From Nostoc sp. S13 (GTDB taxonomy: Bacteria; Cyanobacteriota; Cyanobacteriia; Cyanobacteriales; Nostocaceae): a stretch of DNA of 64,000 nucleotides. Of this stretch, positions 1 through 9,303 are shown in pieces. The position numbers and the translations under genes were made by a program. Numbering within the stretch: position 1 is the stretch's first letter; each line of letters starts with the position of its first letter. The notes beneath the pieces are model-generated. The model did not search any database and was not told the origin of the DNA. It was given only the letters and a program-made list of their open reading frames with translations. The stretch lies in the NCBI RefSeq assembly GCF_029379315.1, contig NZ_JAQYWQ010000002.1:1-64000 (forward strand). Direction: 5' to 3'.

Positions 1-54
1 ATGCTGAGGCGTTTGGCATAATATTTGACTTCTCAAAACTTTTCAAACACCCTC

Positions 55-180
55 TAAGGGATTTCCAAGAAATAAATTATCCCATCTTATGGAGTGGGCA
101 CCTTGCCCGCCCATGATTACGGGCGGGCAAGATGCCCACCCCACAATTAGTTGTATATTTTTTTATTTGGAAGTCCCTAA
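55..180. mobile_element. MITE-like element, copy 1
   Basis: A 126-bp element with imperfect terminal inverted repeats GGGATTTCCAA (58-68) and TTGGAAGTCCC (167-177). It is flanked by the direct repeat TAA (55-57 and 178-180), which looks like a 3-bp target duplication. Its interior (about 91-142) is a strong palindrome built on GGGCGGGCAAGATGCCCACC. The outer ~25 bp at each end match, in inverted orientation, the ends of the element at 21621-21747, but the interiors differ. It encodes no protein, so it would depend on a transposase elsewhere. Confidence 0.6.
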
Positions 181-302
181 TACCATTTCTGTATGAAGCT
201 GTGCTAAATTATCAAAAAGGGTGTATTTGGTATCAGTTGTATAAACAATGCGGTTTCCAGACCCGATACGAGAAGTTTTAACTCTTTGGGGATTGTTGTA
301 AA

Positions 303-1109
303 CTAATCGTGCTTTGAACCGTCAGGCATAATTGCTTCCTGAAGATTTACGCCGCTGAGGTCAGCTCCTCTAAGGTCAGCTCCTCTAAGGTTAGCTCCTC
401 TGAGATTCGCCCCTGCCAAATTCGCGCTTCTAAGGTTAGTCCAACTCAAATCAGCTTGATTCAAATCAGCTTCACTTAGGTTAGCCCGTAGCAGGTAAGC
501 ACCACTGAGGTGAGCCTGGGTCAGATTAGCTTTGTAAAGGTCAGTTTTATATAGATAAGCCCCCAACATTTCCGCTTCGTATAAAGTTGCTTCGCTGAGG
601 TCAGCCGCAATCAAGTTAGCTTCCGTGAGGTTGGCAAAAGAGAGATTAGTCCGTATTAACTTCGCTGCACCTAAATCGGCATCTCTCAAGTTAGCGCCTC
701 TTAAGTCAGTTCCAATTAGATTAGCATGAGCGATCGCAGCGCCTCTAAGATTCGCCTCACTCAAGTCAGCTCCAATGAAATTGGCATGACTCAAATCTGC
801 CTGCGTAAGTATAGCACCACTCAAGTTAGCGACACTGAAGTTAGCATCACTCAGGTTAGCTTCAACGAGGAAGGCTTTGTAGAGATTGGCACTACTGAGG
901 TCAGCACCACTGAGGTTTGCTCGCACGAGCAAAGCATTACCCAAATCCACCTTGCTCAAGTTTACCCCCTGGAGATTTGCGCCTCTGAGGTTATGCCCTT
1001 GCAGGTTTGCGGCGCTGAGGTCTGGTTTAATCTGGGGATTTTTCTTTCTCCACTCAATCCATGTAACTGCACCTGCTGTCAGTAAAGCTAGATGCTCTCG
1101 ATTTGCCAT
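303..1109 (-). CDS. Pentapeptide repeat protein
   Basis: 268 residues. From about residue 30 to 260 the protein is an almost unbroken run of A(D/N)LXX pentapeptides (for example ANLRGANLQGVNL, ADLRGADLSGVNL). This fold is a right-handed quadrilateral beta helix. No signal peptide or enzymatic domain is visible, so a scaffold or interaction role is likely but the partner is unknown. The ATG is preceded by AAGGAGAG, and this ribosome site overlaps the end of ccmP, whose stop codon lies 9 bp upstream. The two genes are therefore almost certainly co-transcribed and probably translationally coupled, which suggests a carboxysome-related role. That functional link is inference only; pentapeptide proteins are abundant in cyanobacteria and mostly uncharacterised. 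Confidence 0.93.
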   Translation of the reverse strand: MANREHLALLTAGAVTWIEWRKKNPQIKPDLSAANLQGHNLRGANLQGVNLSKVDLGNALLVRANLSGADLSSANLYKAFLVEANLSDANFSVANLSGAILTQADLSHANFIGADLSEANLRGAAIAHANLIGTDLRGANLRDADLGAAKLIRTNLSFANLTEANLIAADLSEATLYEAEMLGAYLYKTDLYKANLTQAHLSGAYLLRANLSEADLNQADLSWTNLRSANLAGANLRGANLRGADLRGADLSGVNLQEAIMPDGSKHD

Positions 1110-1118
1110 TTTCTCTCC

Positions 1119-1760
1119 TTACTCCTGACGCCCACCCAGAGGATTTGCCCGACCAGCTACACTTTCAATCGCCGTTAACGCTCCCGCCGCACCTGCGAGA
1201 ATATCTTGTTCTTTTCCACCTAAGTAAAGCCGTCCAAAGCTGCCTACAGCTTGAACTTCAAGAATGTTAATCGCCGCCGCTTTCTCTGCTTCATTCGCAG
1301 CTAGTGCGGCGTAAGCAGCAGGCTCAACTTCTAATACATACAGCGTTTGCCCTGCTAATAGTAGCTGTCCCCGGCGTGTGCGATTAATAAGTTGTGTTTG
1401 GTAAGCATCGATATTGCGGATAATCTGGCTAGAAACAACACGCGGTTTGAGACATTCATCTCTTCGGACTCCCAGTAACTCCAAAATAGCTTGACCAGCA
1501 GCTCGCGTTTCGCCTTGGGAGCTAGAATGAACTTCCAATAGTCCGTACAGTCGTTCGACTACCTGTACTCCGGGACGGACAGAGGCAGCTTTCAGGGCTA
1601 CATCCGTAATTTTGTTAATTTCGATACCAGGAGAGATTTCAATCCACAGTGATGTATCCCCTGGTAATGGTAAGAAGCCTTGGGCTACTGTTCCCATATA
1701 TGCTGCATGTTGAGGTTGCAGGCTGTCGAGAAATACGAAACTGCGTAGCTCTATTCCCAA
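1119..1760 (-). CDS. ccmP: Carboxysome shell protein CcmP (tandem BMC domains)
   Basis: 213 residues, the same length as the CcmP family of beta-cyanobacteria. CcmP is a tandem BMC-domain (BMC-T double) protein that trimerises and stacks into a two-layer pseudohexamer with a gated pore in the beta-carboxysome shell. Recognisable stretches are [18 protein letters not shown] and [17 protein letters not shown] in the first BMC half, and [37 protein letters not shown] and [20 protein letters not shown] in the second. As usual for ccmP, it is away from the main ccmKLMN cluster, none of which is in this window. It is the first gene of a two-gene unit with the pentapeptide gene. The ATG start gives the family N-terminus [12 protein letters not shown]. 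Confidence 0.94.
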   Translation of the reverse strand: MGIELRSFVFLDSLQPQHAAYMGTVAQGFLPLPGDTSLWIEISPGIEINKITDVALKAASVRPGVQVVERLYGLLEVHSSSQGETRAAGQAILELLGVRRDECLKPRVVSSQIIRNIDAYQTQLINRTRRGQLLLAGQTLYVLEVEPAAYAALAANEAEKAAAINILEVQAVGSFGRLYLGGKEQDILAGAAGALTAIESVAGRANPLGGRQE

Positions 1761-3032
1761 GATTTTGCTCTCCAGTCATAAGGGTAAAAGTTATCTATTG
1801 CAAGATATGAGTGCCTAACTTGGGGCATTTTAGCCACAAGTGAAGGATGGAAAAACACAAAGTAGAAAAATTTTGCTGTCGATAAATCTTACACCTGAAA
1901 AGTACTTTGATAGTAAAACCGCCTTGACAATTGTACAAGCTTTATTAGACACAAATGACTGGCTGCAATGCCCAAATCAAGCAATGCTTGGCTTCACTTA
2001 CTGATAAATTTGATATTACAAAAAAGTTTTTAGCTAAACTGAAGCGCAAAAAGTTCACTGAACTTGTGCTGATATCTTCAAAATGCTGTCAAAACCGCAG
2101 CCAATCAAACTGACAGTGCGACGATTTACACATTGACAAAGTAGGCAAAAAGTGCTGTAGATGGAAACAAGGAAATAACAGGCTATTCCCTAATTAGCTT
2201 TGACCAGAAATAAAAAGGTACAGAGCAAGTAAATTTATTTATGGAAAAATAAAAAATCTATTTCCAGACGTGCAACGCAAGAAATACGGAGGACGCTGAC
2301 TCAGAGCAACTAAATTTATTTATAGTTACTGAGCTTGTCGAAGTATGGGGTTCAAAATTTTAACTTTTGAATGAGTGACTTTTGACTTTTGACTTCCCCG
2401 AACGCGAGTGCGTCTCCAAGAGTTGGGGCTGAAGCTCCTAATGTCGCTAACGCAAGACGCAAGGGACGCCTGAGCTGATTTGCAACAGGAGCATCTGTTT
2501 ACGCCAACAGCAACAGCGCTTGAGTCTTTCAAAGTACAGTCTCTTTAAAAAATTACGGAAGCGATGCCCTTCTCTACGAGACGCTACGCGGACGGCGCAG
2601 GCTCAGGGTAAGACTTGGGTTGGGCTACACCTACAAGCCGTGTTCTACTACTCGCATTCTCAGTGTTTCTGTAGTTTGTTGCCTCTAAAGACGGCAAACA
2701 CCACTCTAACGTTACGGTTCACCCTAATTACTGAAAGTATTAATTCTCATACATTAGACAAAGTGAAGGCAAATTAATCCATGAACCAACTAAAAACACA
2801 ATTAAGTTAATTTAACCGTCCCAAGCAAGGTTCGGGAAACCACCCTTCATGGACTGGCTACCACTAAGCTTCAGTATATATATCAGCATAATCTGGAGTT
2901 TTAACCCCAGGAAAGCCAAACCAAAGGTATTCATGCTGAACTGGCTGATTTATTGACCTGAAAGTTGGTTCAAAATTTAGTCCTTTATATTCTCATTCAT
3001 TCATTTGTAGTTATACGGAGCCAGCACCTAAA
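1761..3032. other. Gene-poor intergenic region with direct and palindromic repeats
   Basis: About 1.27 kb without a convincing gene. It holds a near-perfect ~23-bp direct repeat (2221-2243 and 2302-2324, core CAGAGCAA-TAAATTTATTTAT) and two GC-rich palindromic dispersed repeats of the Nostoc type (about 2398-2475 and 2560-2606, with GCGATGCC and ACGCTACGCGG motifs). Short open frames here are low-complexity and run through the repeats. No CIRCE element (TTAGCACTC-N9-GAGTGCTAA) was seen upstream of dnaK. The last 30 bp carry the dnaK ribosome site (CGGAG). Confidence 0.7.
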
Positions 3033-4937
3033 ATGGCAAAAGTAGTTGGAATTGACTTAGGAACAACGAACTCCTGCGTGGCAGTGATGGAAGGTGGTAA
3101 ACCCACAGTAATTGCTAATGCTGAAGGTTTTCGGACAACGCCCTCAGTAGTCGCATTTGCGAAAAATGGCGACAACTTGGTTGGTCAAATCGCCAAACGC
3201 CAAGCGGTGATGAACCCCGAAAATACGTTTTACTCAGTCAAACGCTTTATCGGACGCCGCTACGATGAAGTGAGTAACGAAGCTACGGAAGTTTCTTACA
3301 AAGTCCTCAGCAGCAACGGCAATGTCAAACTAGATTGTCCAATCGTTGGTAAACCATTTGCTCCTGAAGAAATTTCTGCAAAAGTTCTTCGCAAACTAGT
3401 TGAAGATGCCAGCAAATACCTGGGTGAAACCGTAACCCAAGCTGTAATCACCGTTCCGGCATACTTCAACGACTCCCAACGCCAAGCGACAAAAGACGCT
3501 GGTAAAATTGCAGGTATTGAAGTTCTGCGGATTATCAACGAGCCGACTGCTGCTTCTCTGGCATACGGATTTGACAAGAAGAGTAATGAAACCATTCTCG
3601 TGTTTGACTTGGGTGGTGGTACCTTCGACGTATCCGTACTGGAAGTAGGAGATGGAGTTTTTGAAGTACTAGCCACATCTGGTGATACTCACCTTGGCGG
3701 TGACGACTTCGATAAAAAAATAGTTGACTTTTTAGCTGAAAAGTTCAAGAAAGACGAAGGCATTGAGCTACGAAAAGATAAACAAGCTTTACAACGTCTG
3801 ACTGAAGCCGCAGAAAAAGCGAAAATTGAACTTTCTAGCGTCACTCAAGCAGAAATCAACCTACCATTTATCACTGCTACCCAGGATGGGCCTAAACACC
3901 TGGATACAACGCTGACTCGCGGTAAGTTTGAAGAACTTTGCTCTGACTTAATCGACCGTTGCCGTATTCCTGTGGAAAACGCCCTTCGGGATGCCAAGTT
4001 AAACAAAGGTGATATTGATGAAGTGGTGTTAGTTGGTGGTTCTACGCGCATTCCCGCAGTCCAACAGATTGTGAAGCAGGTATTGGGTAAAGACCCTAAC
4101 CAAAGCGTTAACCCTGATGAAGTCGTAGCAGTTGGTGCAGCCATTCAAGCCGGGGTACTAGCTGGTGATGTAACTGGCATCTTGCTGTTAGATGTGACAC
4201 CCCTATCTTTGGGTGTAGAAACATTGGGCGGCGTGATGACCAAAATTATCCCCCGCAACACCACAATTCCCACCAAAAAATCTGAAGTTTTCTCCACCGC
4301 AGTGGATGGTCAAACTAACGTAGAAATTCACGTCCTCCAAGGTGAACGCGAATTCTCTAACGATAACAAGAGCTTGGGAACCTTCCGCCTTGATGGTATT
4401 CCTCCTGCACCACGCGGCGTCCCTCAAATTGAAGTTGTGTTCGACATTGATGCCAATGGTATCCTTAACGTCACCGCTAAGGACAAAGGTACTGGTAAAG
4501 AACAGTCAATCAGCATAACTGGCGCTTCCACCCTGGATAAATCTGACGTTGACCGGATGGTAAGAGAAGCTGAACAAAACGCCTCATCTGACAAAGAGCG
4601 GCGTGAGAAGATTGAACGCAAGAACCAAGCCGACTCTTTAGCATACCAAGCTGAAAAGCAGCTACAAGAATTGGGCGATAAAGTCCCGGCTGCTGACAAG
4701 ACCAAAGTTGAAGGTTTGGTGAAAGAAGTCCGGGAAGCAGTTGCTAAAGAAGACGATGAGCAAATCAAGAAGCTGACCCCAGAATTGCAACAAGCCCTAT
4801 TCGCCGTTGGTAGTAACATCTATCAACAAGCTGGTGGCGGTGCTGCACCAGATGCTGAACCTCAAGATGGTGGTTCGACATCTAGCTCTGGTGGCGCTGA
4901 TGATGTGATTGACGCTGATTTTACAGAGAGCAAATAA
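3033..4937 (+). CDS. dnaK: Molecular chaperone DnaK (Hsp70, DnaK2 type)
   Basis: 634 residues. ATP-dependent Hsp70 chaperone that binds exposed hydrophobic peptides with a J-protein and GrpE. The N-terminal actin-like ATPase domain starts [18 protein letters not shown] and contains the phosphate and adenosine signatures [12 protein letters not shown] and [13 protein letters not shown]. The linker is [17 protein letters not shown], followed by the beta-sandwich substrate domain and the helical lid. The C-terminus is Gly/Ser-rich and ends with the conserved DDVIDADF motif. Length and tail fit the essential cyanobacterial DnaK2 group rather than the longer DnaK1/DnaK3. No grpE or dnaJ lies next to it, and a rho-independent terminator follows at 4984, so it appears to be transcribed alone. 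The start is supported by CGGAG about 10 bp upstream. Confidence 0.97.
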   Translation: MAKVVGIDLGTTNSCVAVMEGGKPTVIANAEGFRTTPSVVAFAKNGDNLVGQIAKRQAVMNPENTFYSVKRFIGRRYDEVSNEATEVSYKVLSSNGNVKLDCPIVGKPFAPEEISAKVLRKLVEDASKYLGETVTQAVITVPAYFNDSQRQATKDAGKIAGIEVLRIINEPTAASLAYGFDKKSNETILVFDLGGGTFDVSVLEVGDGVFEVLATSGDTHLGGDDFDKKIVDFLAEKFKKDEGIELRKDKQALQRLTEAAEKAKIELSSVTQAEINLPFITATQDGPKHLDTTLTRGKFEELCSDLIDRCRIPVENALRDAKLNKGDIDEVVLVGGSTRIPAVQQIVKQVLGKDPNQSVNPDEVVAVGAAIQAGVLAGDVTGILLLDVTPLSLGVETLGGVMTKIIPRNTTIPTKKSEVFSTAVDGQTNVEIHVLQGEREFSNDNKSLGTFRLDGIPPAPRGVPQIEVVFDIDANGILNVTAKDKGTGKEQSISITGASTLDKSDVDRMVREAEQNASSDKERREKIERKNQADSLAYQAEKQLQELGDKVPAADKTKVEGLVKEVREAVAKEDDEQIKKLTPELQQALFAVGSNIYQQAGGGAAPDAEPQDGGSTSSSGGADDVIDADFTESK

Positions 4938-4983
4938 TTCGCTTATTTCTTTGGGGAAGACTGTTTTGTCCCACCTCATATTA

Positions 4984-5017
4984 CCCACTCAGGCATTTGT
5001 CTGGGTGGGATTTTTTT
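4984..5017 (+). terminator. Rho-independent terminator of dnaK
   Basis: Stem CCCACTCAG / CTGGGTGGG with an 8-nt loop, followed by seven T residues, about 47 bp after the dnaK stop codon. Confidence 0.85.
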
Positions 5018-5167
5018 AGGAGCTTGGGGACAAAAAACGAACTTTTTCAGGGACTATTAATCCTTTGTTTATTAGCATCACTCCCAGCTTGCGTATAAAA
5101 GGCAGAAAAAAGTTCACCTTTATACTTCGTTTCTCACAAAACCTATCGTTGACAAATGGGTTTTAAC

Positions 5168-5205
5168 CTTAAGTTGACACTAATGGCAAGATGCCCACCC
5201 CATAA
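5168..5205. repeat. Dispersed repeat remnants downstream of the NB-ARC gene
   Basis: CTTAAGTTGACACTAATG (5168-5185) recurs exactly at 33674-33691. It is followed by GGCAAGATGCCCACCCC, a partial copy of the palindrome inside the MITE at 55-180 that is also seen at 29951-29977. These look like fragments of small mobile repeats. Confidence 0.55.
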
Positions 5206-5232
5206 AAGTTATATAAATTTTAAATATGTAAA

Positions 5233-6258
5233 CTAGATGTGGTTTAGCTTACCTTCAGCAATGAAACGGGCAATGTTGCCCTGATACAAATCCCGAATTG
5301 AGGTTGCGGCAATTTTCAACGCTAGGGGATTACCACGGTAACACTCAACCAGTTGGCGGGTTTCTTCCTCATTACCTGATAGCCCTTTGAGTACCAGAAT
5401 TGTTTGTCCTGCTGTGACTTCTAATCCTGATAAAGTAAGGGTACGAACTGGCAAACCATCACCTTCCAAGGCAGCGATTTCAGCAGGTTTTTCCCGGCTG
5501 GTGAGCAGGATACAGCTTTGATGCCCAGTTTCTCCCAATCGCCACAACAGTTCACCATAGGATTCGTAGCCCTGGCGGTAACAGCCTGTGCGCTTGCCTT
5601 GCTGCAATAGCGTGTCGAAATTATCCAGAATCACCAAACACCGAGATTTACGGAGGTACTCGATTAAACAGGTGATTTGCTCGTGAGGGTCAGTTGATAA
5701 TGTGAGTACTTGTTGACAAGAAAGGACTTTAATGCAGTCGGTCAGCTTGTCTTTGAAAAAAGGGGCGTGCCGCAGCGATCGCCAGATCACATATTGAAAT
5801 TCTGTTTGCAACTGTTCTGCTAATTTTACCGAGAGTGCAGTTTTACCCATACCACCCATACCCAGTAAGGTTATTAGACGACAGTGATCGCGCATAATCC
5901 ATTGGTTCAGGATTTCTAAATCAATATTGCGTCCGTAGAAGTGGGAAACGTCGATTGCCTCTCCCCAGTCTGTATGGAAAATTACGGAGGCATTTGTGCC
6001 ATTTTGCCGCTGTGCGGTTCGCTTCAGGACTCCGTGCAGATTATTCTTGGTAACTTTTTCACCTAATGCTTGAGAGAGCGATCGCCATAGTTGCGAACCA
6101 ACGTCTTTGATGTGACCGGGATCGTAATCGGAGTTTACAGCCATATCCAAGTATGTCTGTCCTGCCCAAGATTGACGGAAGACAATTTCTTGGACTTTTG
6201 TTAAGCGTCTCTGTGGCAATAATTGCTCGACTAGTGCGATCGCTTCTTCAACCCTCAT
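5233..6258 (-). CDS. NB-ARC (STAND) ATPase with N-terminal vMAP-like helical domain, no repeat domain
   Basis: 341 residues. Residues 1-80 (MRVEEAIALVEQLL...) form the helical N-terminal domain found on many cyanobacterial NB-ARC proteins. The nucleotide-binding domain follows: P-loop GMGGMGKT at 133-140, Walker B LVILDNFD at 208-215, LLTSREKP at 251-258 and the GLPL-like GNPLALKI at 309-316. STAND ATPases are ligand-triggered switches. Family members usually continue into a winged-helix region and long WD40 or TPR sensor repeats. This one stops 25 residues after the GNPLALKI motif, so the sensor half is absent. The stop is followed by repeat debris, which suggests 3' truncation, but a short functional form cannot be excluded. 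The partner or process is unknown. Confidence 0.8.
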   Translation of the reverse strand: MRVEEAIALVEQLLPQRRLTKVQEIVFRQSWAGQTYLDMAVNSDYDPGHIKDVGSQLWRSLSQALGEKVTKNNLHGVLKRTAQRQNGTNASVIFHTDWGEAIDVSHFYGRNIDLEILNQWIMRDHCRLITLLGMGGMGKTALSVKLAEQLQTEFQYVIWRSLRHAPFFKDKLTDCIKVLSCQQVLTLSTDPHEQITCLIEYLRKSRCLVILDNFDTLLQQGKRTGCYRQGYESYGELLWRLGETGHQSCILLTSREKPAEIAALEGDGLPVRTLTLSGLEVTAGQTILVLKGLSGNEEETRQLVECYRGNPLALKIAATSIRDLYQGNIARFIAEGKLNHI

Positions 6259-6689
6259 TTATCTTTCCACGTAGAAAAACCAAGTTAACTACGATATTCG
6301 CACCATAAACTTCATTTTTTGTATAAAGTTTACGTGAATCTATCAAGAAGATCCGACTTTTTCCCGACTTTTTCCGACCGTCAAACTTTATATAAGGCTG
6401 TAGAGTATTGATGTGATTCAGTTGTAGTACAGAAATCTGCCCAATGATTAAACACAAGTAAAGTGTTTATCCAAATACTGAAAATTTTCCATCTAGTTGA
6501 GCCATAGCAGTTGTGAGCGACGATGCTGATTCGTTTGCTGATTTTTCTGACTAATGGTTGGGAATTGGGATGCGATGCCTACGGCGAACTGCGCCTACGC
6601 ACTCAAGTTATCAGACTGGGGAATGGGCGACCATAGCTCAAAATTTGTTTCGGAAAACGTATCTATAAACTCTACACCTAAAATCTACT
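6259..6689. other. Intergenic region with one dispersed palindromic repeat
   Basis: About 430 bp without a credible gene. It contains a Nostoc-type small repeat (about 6572-6601, GCGATGCCTACGGCG followed by CTGCGCCTACGC). It presumably holds divergent promoters for the NB-ARC gene and the RTX gene, but no clear -10/-35 pair or operator was identified. Confidence 0.6.
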
Positions 6690-7307
6690 ATGCCATTGAA
6701 GCTAAATGTTACTGGAGACGCTCAGACAGTTAATCTTGATTTTAACCAAGCTGCTGGTCTTAAAGCGCTTGATGTAAAAAACAAGTTTATCGGAATCGAC
6801 ACAAGCACTAAGGCTTTTCAAGATATCTTTAAAGGTTATCCAAGCTCTGCCTTCAGAGATGAAATCATCGGCGATGCCAAAGTCAATATCATTCACGCTG
6901 GAGATGGCGATGATGTTGTTAACGCCAGAGATGGCAACGACATCATTTTTGGCGAAGGTGGTAAAGACTCTCTCTCTGGCGAAAACGGTGACGATTTTCT
7001 GGTTGGGGGTACAGATGCCGATCTCCTTCAGGGTGGAGAAGGCGACGACTACCTTTACGGTGAAGCTGGCGACGACAACCTTTACGGTCAAGCTGGCGAC
7101 AACTCCCTTTATGGTGGCACAGGAGACGACTACCTTCGTGCTGGAGACGGTAACGATAACCTATATGGTGGAACAGGTGAAGATACATTGTACGGCGGTA
7201 GCGGTCGTGATATGTTTGTGCTGGCGAGCGAGTCTGGAAGTGACACTATTTTCAACTTTACAGTTGGTAGCGATTATCTAGGTCTATTGAATGGTCTGAC
7301 CTTTTAA
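6690..7307 (+). CDS. RTX-type calcium-binding protein, C-terminus cut by an in-frame stop
   Basis: 205 residues as read. Residues about 70-175 are RTX nonapeptide repeats (GGxGxDxLx), such as [19 protein letters not shown] and [15 protein letters not shown]. They form a Ca2+-filled parallel beta roll and are typical of type I-secreted proteins, whose export signal sits at the extreme C-terminus. The open frame ends after GLLNGLTF with TAA at 7305. The same frame then continues without a shift for 45 more codons that look like the normal family tail (next entry). A single G-to-T change (GAA to TAA) would explain the stop. As translated, the protein lacks its likely secretion signal. No protease or lipase domain is present, so the role of the intact protein is unknown. 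Confidence 0.8.
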   Translation: MPLKLNVTGDAQTVNLDFNQAAGLKALDVKNKFIGIDTSTKAFQDIFKGYPSSAFRDEIIGDAKVNIIHAGDGDDVVNARDGNDIIFGEGGKDSLSGENGDDFLVGGTDADLLQGGEGDDYLYGEAGDDNLYGQAGDNSLYGGTGDDYLRAGDGNDNLYGGTGEDTLYGGSGRDMFVLASESGSDTIFNFTVGSDYLGLLNGLTF

Positions 7308-7445
7308 CAGATCACTATTACCCAAGGCATTGGCACTGATACCAGCAATACTCTAGTCAGGAAACAGGATGGTGAACTCTTAGCAACACTAGTTGGGGTA
7401 CAAGCCAACACCTTTAGTCTGGGGGATTTCACTGATTTAGGGTAA
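7308..7445 (+). pseudogene. Detached C-terminal tail of the RTX protein
   Basis: In frame with the RTX gene after its TAA, this encodes 45 residues beginning QITITQGIGTDTSNTLV and ending FSLGDFTDLG, then TAA at 7443. Motifs such as LVRKQDGELLATLVGV are usual for the end of cyanobacterial RTX proteins. There is no start codon with a ribosome site, so it is either lost or made by readthrough. Confidence 0.75.
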
Positions 7446-7636
7446 CAGTTATCGGTCATCACTTCTGTTACTGTGGCGCGATCGCTACATAATTTATTGA
7501 ATACGATCGCTCTCACTTTAATCCTAGTTAGCGATCGCACTTCCCTTACACGATAATTTTCGGCGATGCCTACGGCGGTAAACTACGCATAGTCTACTGT
7601 TTATTCCTAACGAATCCTAGTTAGCGATCGCTTGGC

Positions 7637-8521
7637 TCATTTCGGATTTTGAGATTTGAACTGGCTAAATAGCCTAGCCCAACGATGGACTATTTCTGGT
7701 CTAGTCAAAATTCCCTGACTAGGACTAAAAAATAATGCTAATAAAAATAGTATGGAAACCACTAAAACTATAGCCGCACCTGATGGCACATTCAAATAGT
7801 AGCTAATATACATTCCAGCTACACTGCTAAACACACCAATAACTGCGCCTAATTGCATCATTTGGTGTAATTCTTTCACTAATAAATAAGCTGTGATTCC
7901 TGGGCCAATCAGCAAGGAAACAACTAAGACTACACCCACAGTTTGCATACTAGCAACAATCGTCAAGGTAATAGCACCATTTAGAGCAAAATGAATCAAG
8001 TTAACTGGTAAACCACTAGCTTGAGCGCCAAGTGGGTCAAAAGTATAAAATAACAATTCTTTGTAAAATAGTTTAATTAAAAGCAAGACAACAGCTGTAA
8101 TAATTACAGTCCGCTTCACATCATCTGTGGTCACGCTCAAAATATCACCAAACAAAAATTCATGCAGGTCTAATTTGCTTTTTAGTAAAGTAACTAGCAT
8201 GATGCCCAAAGCTAAAAAACCTGAAAAAACTAACGCCATTGCTACATCAACTTTGATGCGAGATTGAGATTGAATCCAGGCAATAACAAAAGTGCTAAGA
8301 GTTCCGCAGATAAAAGCACCTAAGAAAATATCGATACCTAAGAAAAAGGCTATAGCGAGTCCTGGTAAAACAGCATGAGCAATTACATCACCAAGTATTC
8401 CCATACGTTGAACAATCAGATAATTACCGACAACAGCACAAAGAATACCCAACAGAATTGCTGTGATAATAGCTCCACGCATGAACTCGAAACTTAAGGG
8501 TTCAATTAGCCAATTCAACAT
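7637..8521 (-). CDS. znuB: Zinc ABC transporter, membrane permease (ZnuB family)
   Basis: 294 residues, very hydrophobic, with about eight predicted transmembrane helices. This is the ABC-3 family permease fold used for Zn2+ and Mn2+ import. Typical segments are MRGAIITAILLGILCAVVGN near the N-terminus, GDVIAHAVLPGLAIAFFLGI, and DPLGAQASGLPVNLIH before the coupling region. Its ATG overlaps the stop codon of the ATPase gene by one base (TAATG), so translation is coupled. Zinc rather than manganese is inferred from the Zur-like box and from the His ligand set of the divergent binding protein. Since the ATPase gene carries a stop codon, the permease may be without its motor unless a paralogue supplies it. 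Confidence 0.88.
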   Translation of the reverse strand: MLNWLIEPLSFEFMRGAIITAILLGILCAVVGNYLIVQRMGILGDVIAHAVLPGLAIAFFLGIDIFLGAFICGTLSTFVIAWIQSQSRIKVDVAMALVFSGFLALGIMLVTLLKSKLDLHEFLFGDILSVTTDDVKRTVIITAVVLLLIKLFYKELLFYTFDPLGAQASGLPVNLIHFALNGAITLTIVASMQTVGVVLVVSLLIGPGITAYLLVKELHQMMQLGAVIGVFSSVAGMYISYYLNVPSGAAIVLVVSILFLLALFFSPSQGILTRPEIVHRWARLFSQFKSQNPK

Positions 8522-9249
8522 TAAACTACTTCTCTATTTAATATAAATATATTATCTCCATAAGCACGTTGAATATTATCTGCTGTCATGACTTCTTTTA
8601 GTGAGCCGTTAGCAATTATTTGTTTATTTAATAACAATAACTGGTCACATTTGGTCAAAGTAGTGCCTAAATCGTGAGTAACTACCAGCAAAATCTTACC
8701 TTGTGATTTTAGTTCCTCAAACACATCAAACATGATGGCTTGCGTCTTTTTATCAATCCCAACAAATGGTTCATCAAAGAATAATAATTCGGCTTGTTGT
8801 GCCAAAGCTCGTGCTAAAAATACTCGCTGCTGTTGTCCGCCTGATAATTCTCCAATCTGACGCGATCGCAACTCTAGCATCCCCACTCTCAAAAGAGCAT
8901 CTTTAACTATTTCTTTAGATGCCCGTGAAGGTTTGCGAAACCAGCCTGTATGCACAGTCCGCGCCATCAGCACCACATTCTGGACTGTTATCGGATAATC
9001 CCAGTCAATCTGCGATCACTGTGGTACATACGCAACAGAACTTAATTGTTGTTTTAAAGCGCGAGATCGAAACTTTACAACTCCACTTGTTGTTGGTACT
9101 AAACCCAAAATCGCTTTCACCATTGTGCTTTTACCGGCACCATTCGGGCCAATTACACCCACAATCTGTCCCGGTAAGGAGCGGAAACTCACATCCTCAA
9201 CCGCCGTGACTCCCCGGTAGTTTACAGCTAAATTTTTAACCTCTAACAT
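8521..9249 (-). pseudogene. znuC: Zinc ABC transporter ATPase (ZnuC family), interrupted by in-frame TGA
   Basis: The complete frame is 242 codons and is broken only by a TGA at codon 78 (9016-9018). Before it lie MLEVKNLAVNYRG, the Walker A GPNGAGKST and SSVAYVPQ. After the stop the frame continues SQIDWDYPITVQNVV, then the ABC signature LSGGQQQR, Walker B AELLFFDEPF and the H-loop VVTHD. In the family the position after VPQ is normally Arg: CGA to TGA restores a single-base cause. The site is a HIP1 octamer in all but one base (see findings). No frameshift or other damage is present, so the lesion is recent, a sequencing error, or tolerated. An internal ATG at 8974-8976 could restart a 151-residue fragment, but it lacks Walker A. 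Confidence 0.88.
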
Positions 9250-9265
9250 AAATTTACCATTTGCA

Positions 9266-9280
9266 TGATAATGATAATCA
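9266..9280. promoter_or_regulatory. Zur-box-like operator between znuC and znuA
   Basis: TGATAATGATAATCA is a 7-1-7 dyad with one mismatch from the TGATAAT-N-ATTATCA type reported for cyanobacterial Zur/FurB. It lies in the 54-bp gap between the divergent start codons of the ATPase (9249) and binding-protein (9304) genes, placed to repress both when zinc is sufficient. Confidence 0.65.
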
Positions 9281-9303
9281 CTATAACTTAGGTAATCAGA
9301 TTT

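Noticed and set aside
2326-2777. Small open frames on both strands upstream of dnaK
   Set aside because: They overlap dispersed palindromic repeats and have no ribosome sites or similarity.
2980-3032. CIRCE/HrcA operator in front of dnaK
   Set aside because: No TTAGCACTC...GAGTGCTAA dyad is present upstream of the gene.
8521-8976. Separate 151-residue ABC ATPase gene
   Set aside because: It is the part of znuC after the in-frame stop and lacks Walker A; the frame is continuous with 9016-9249.
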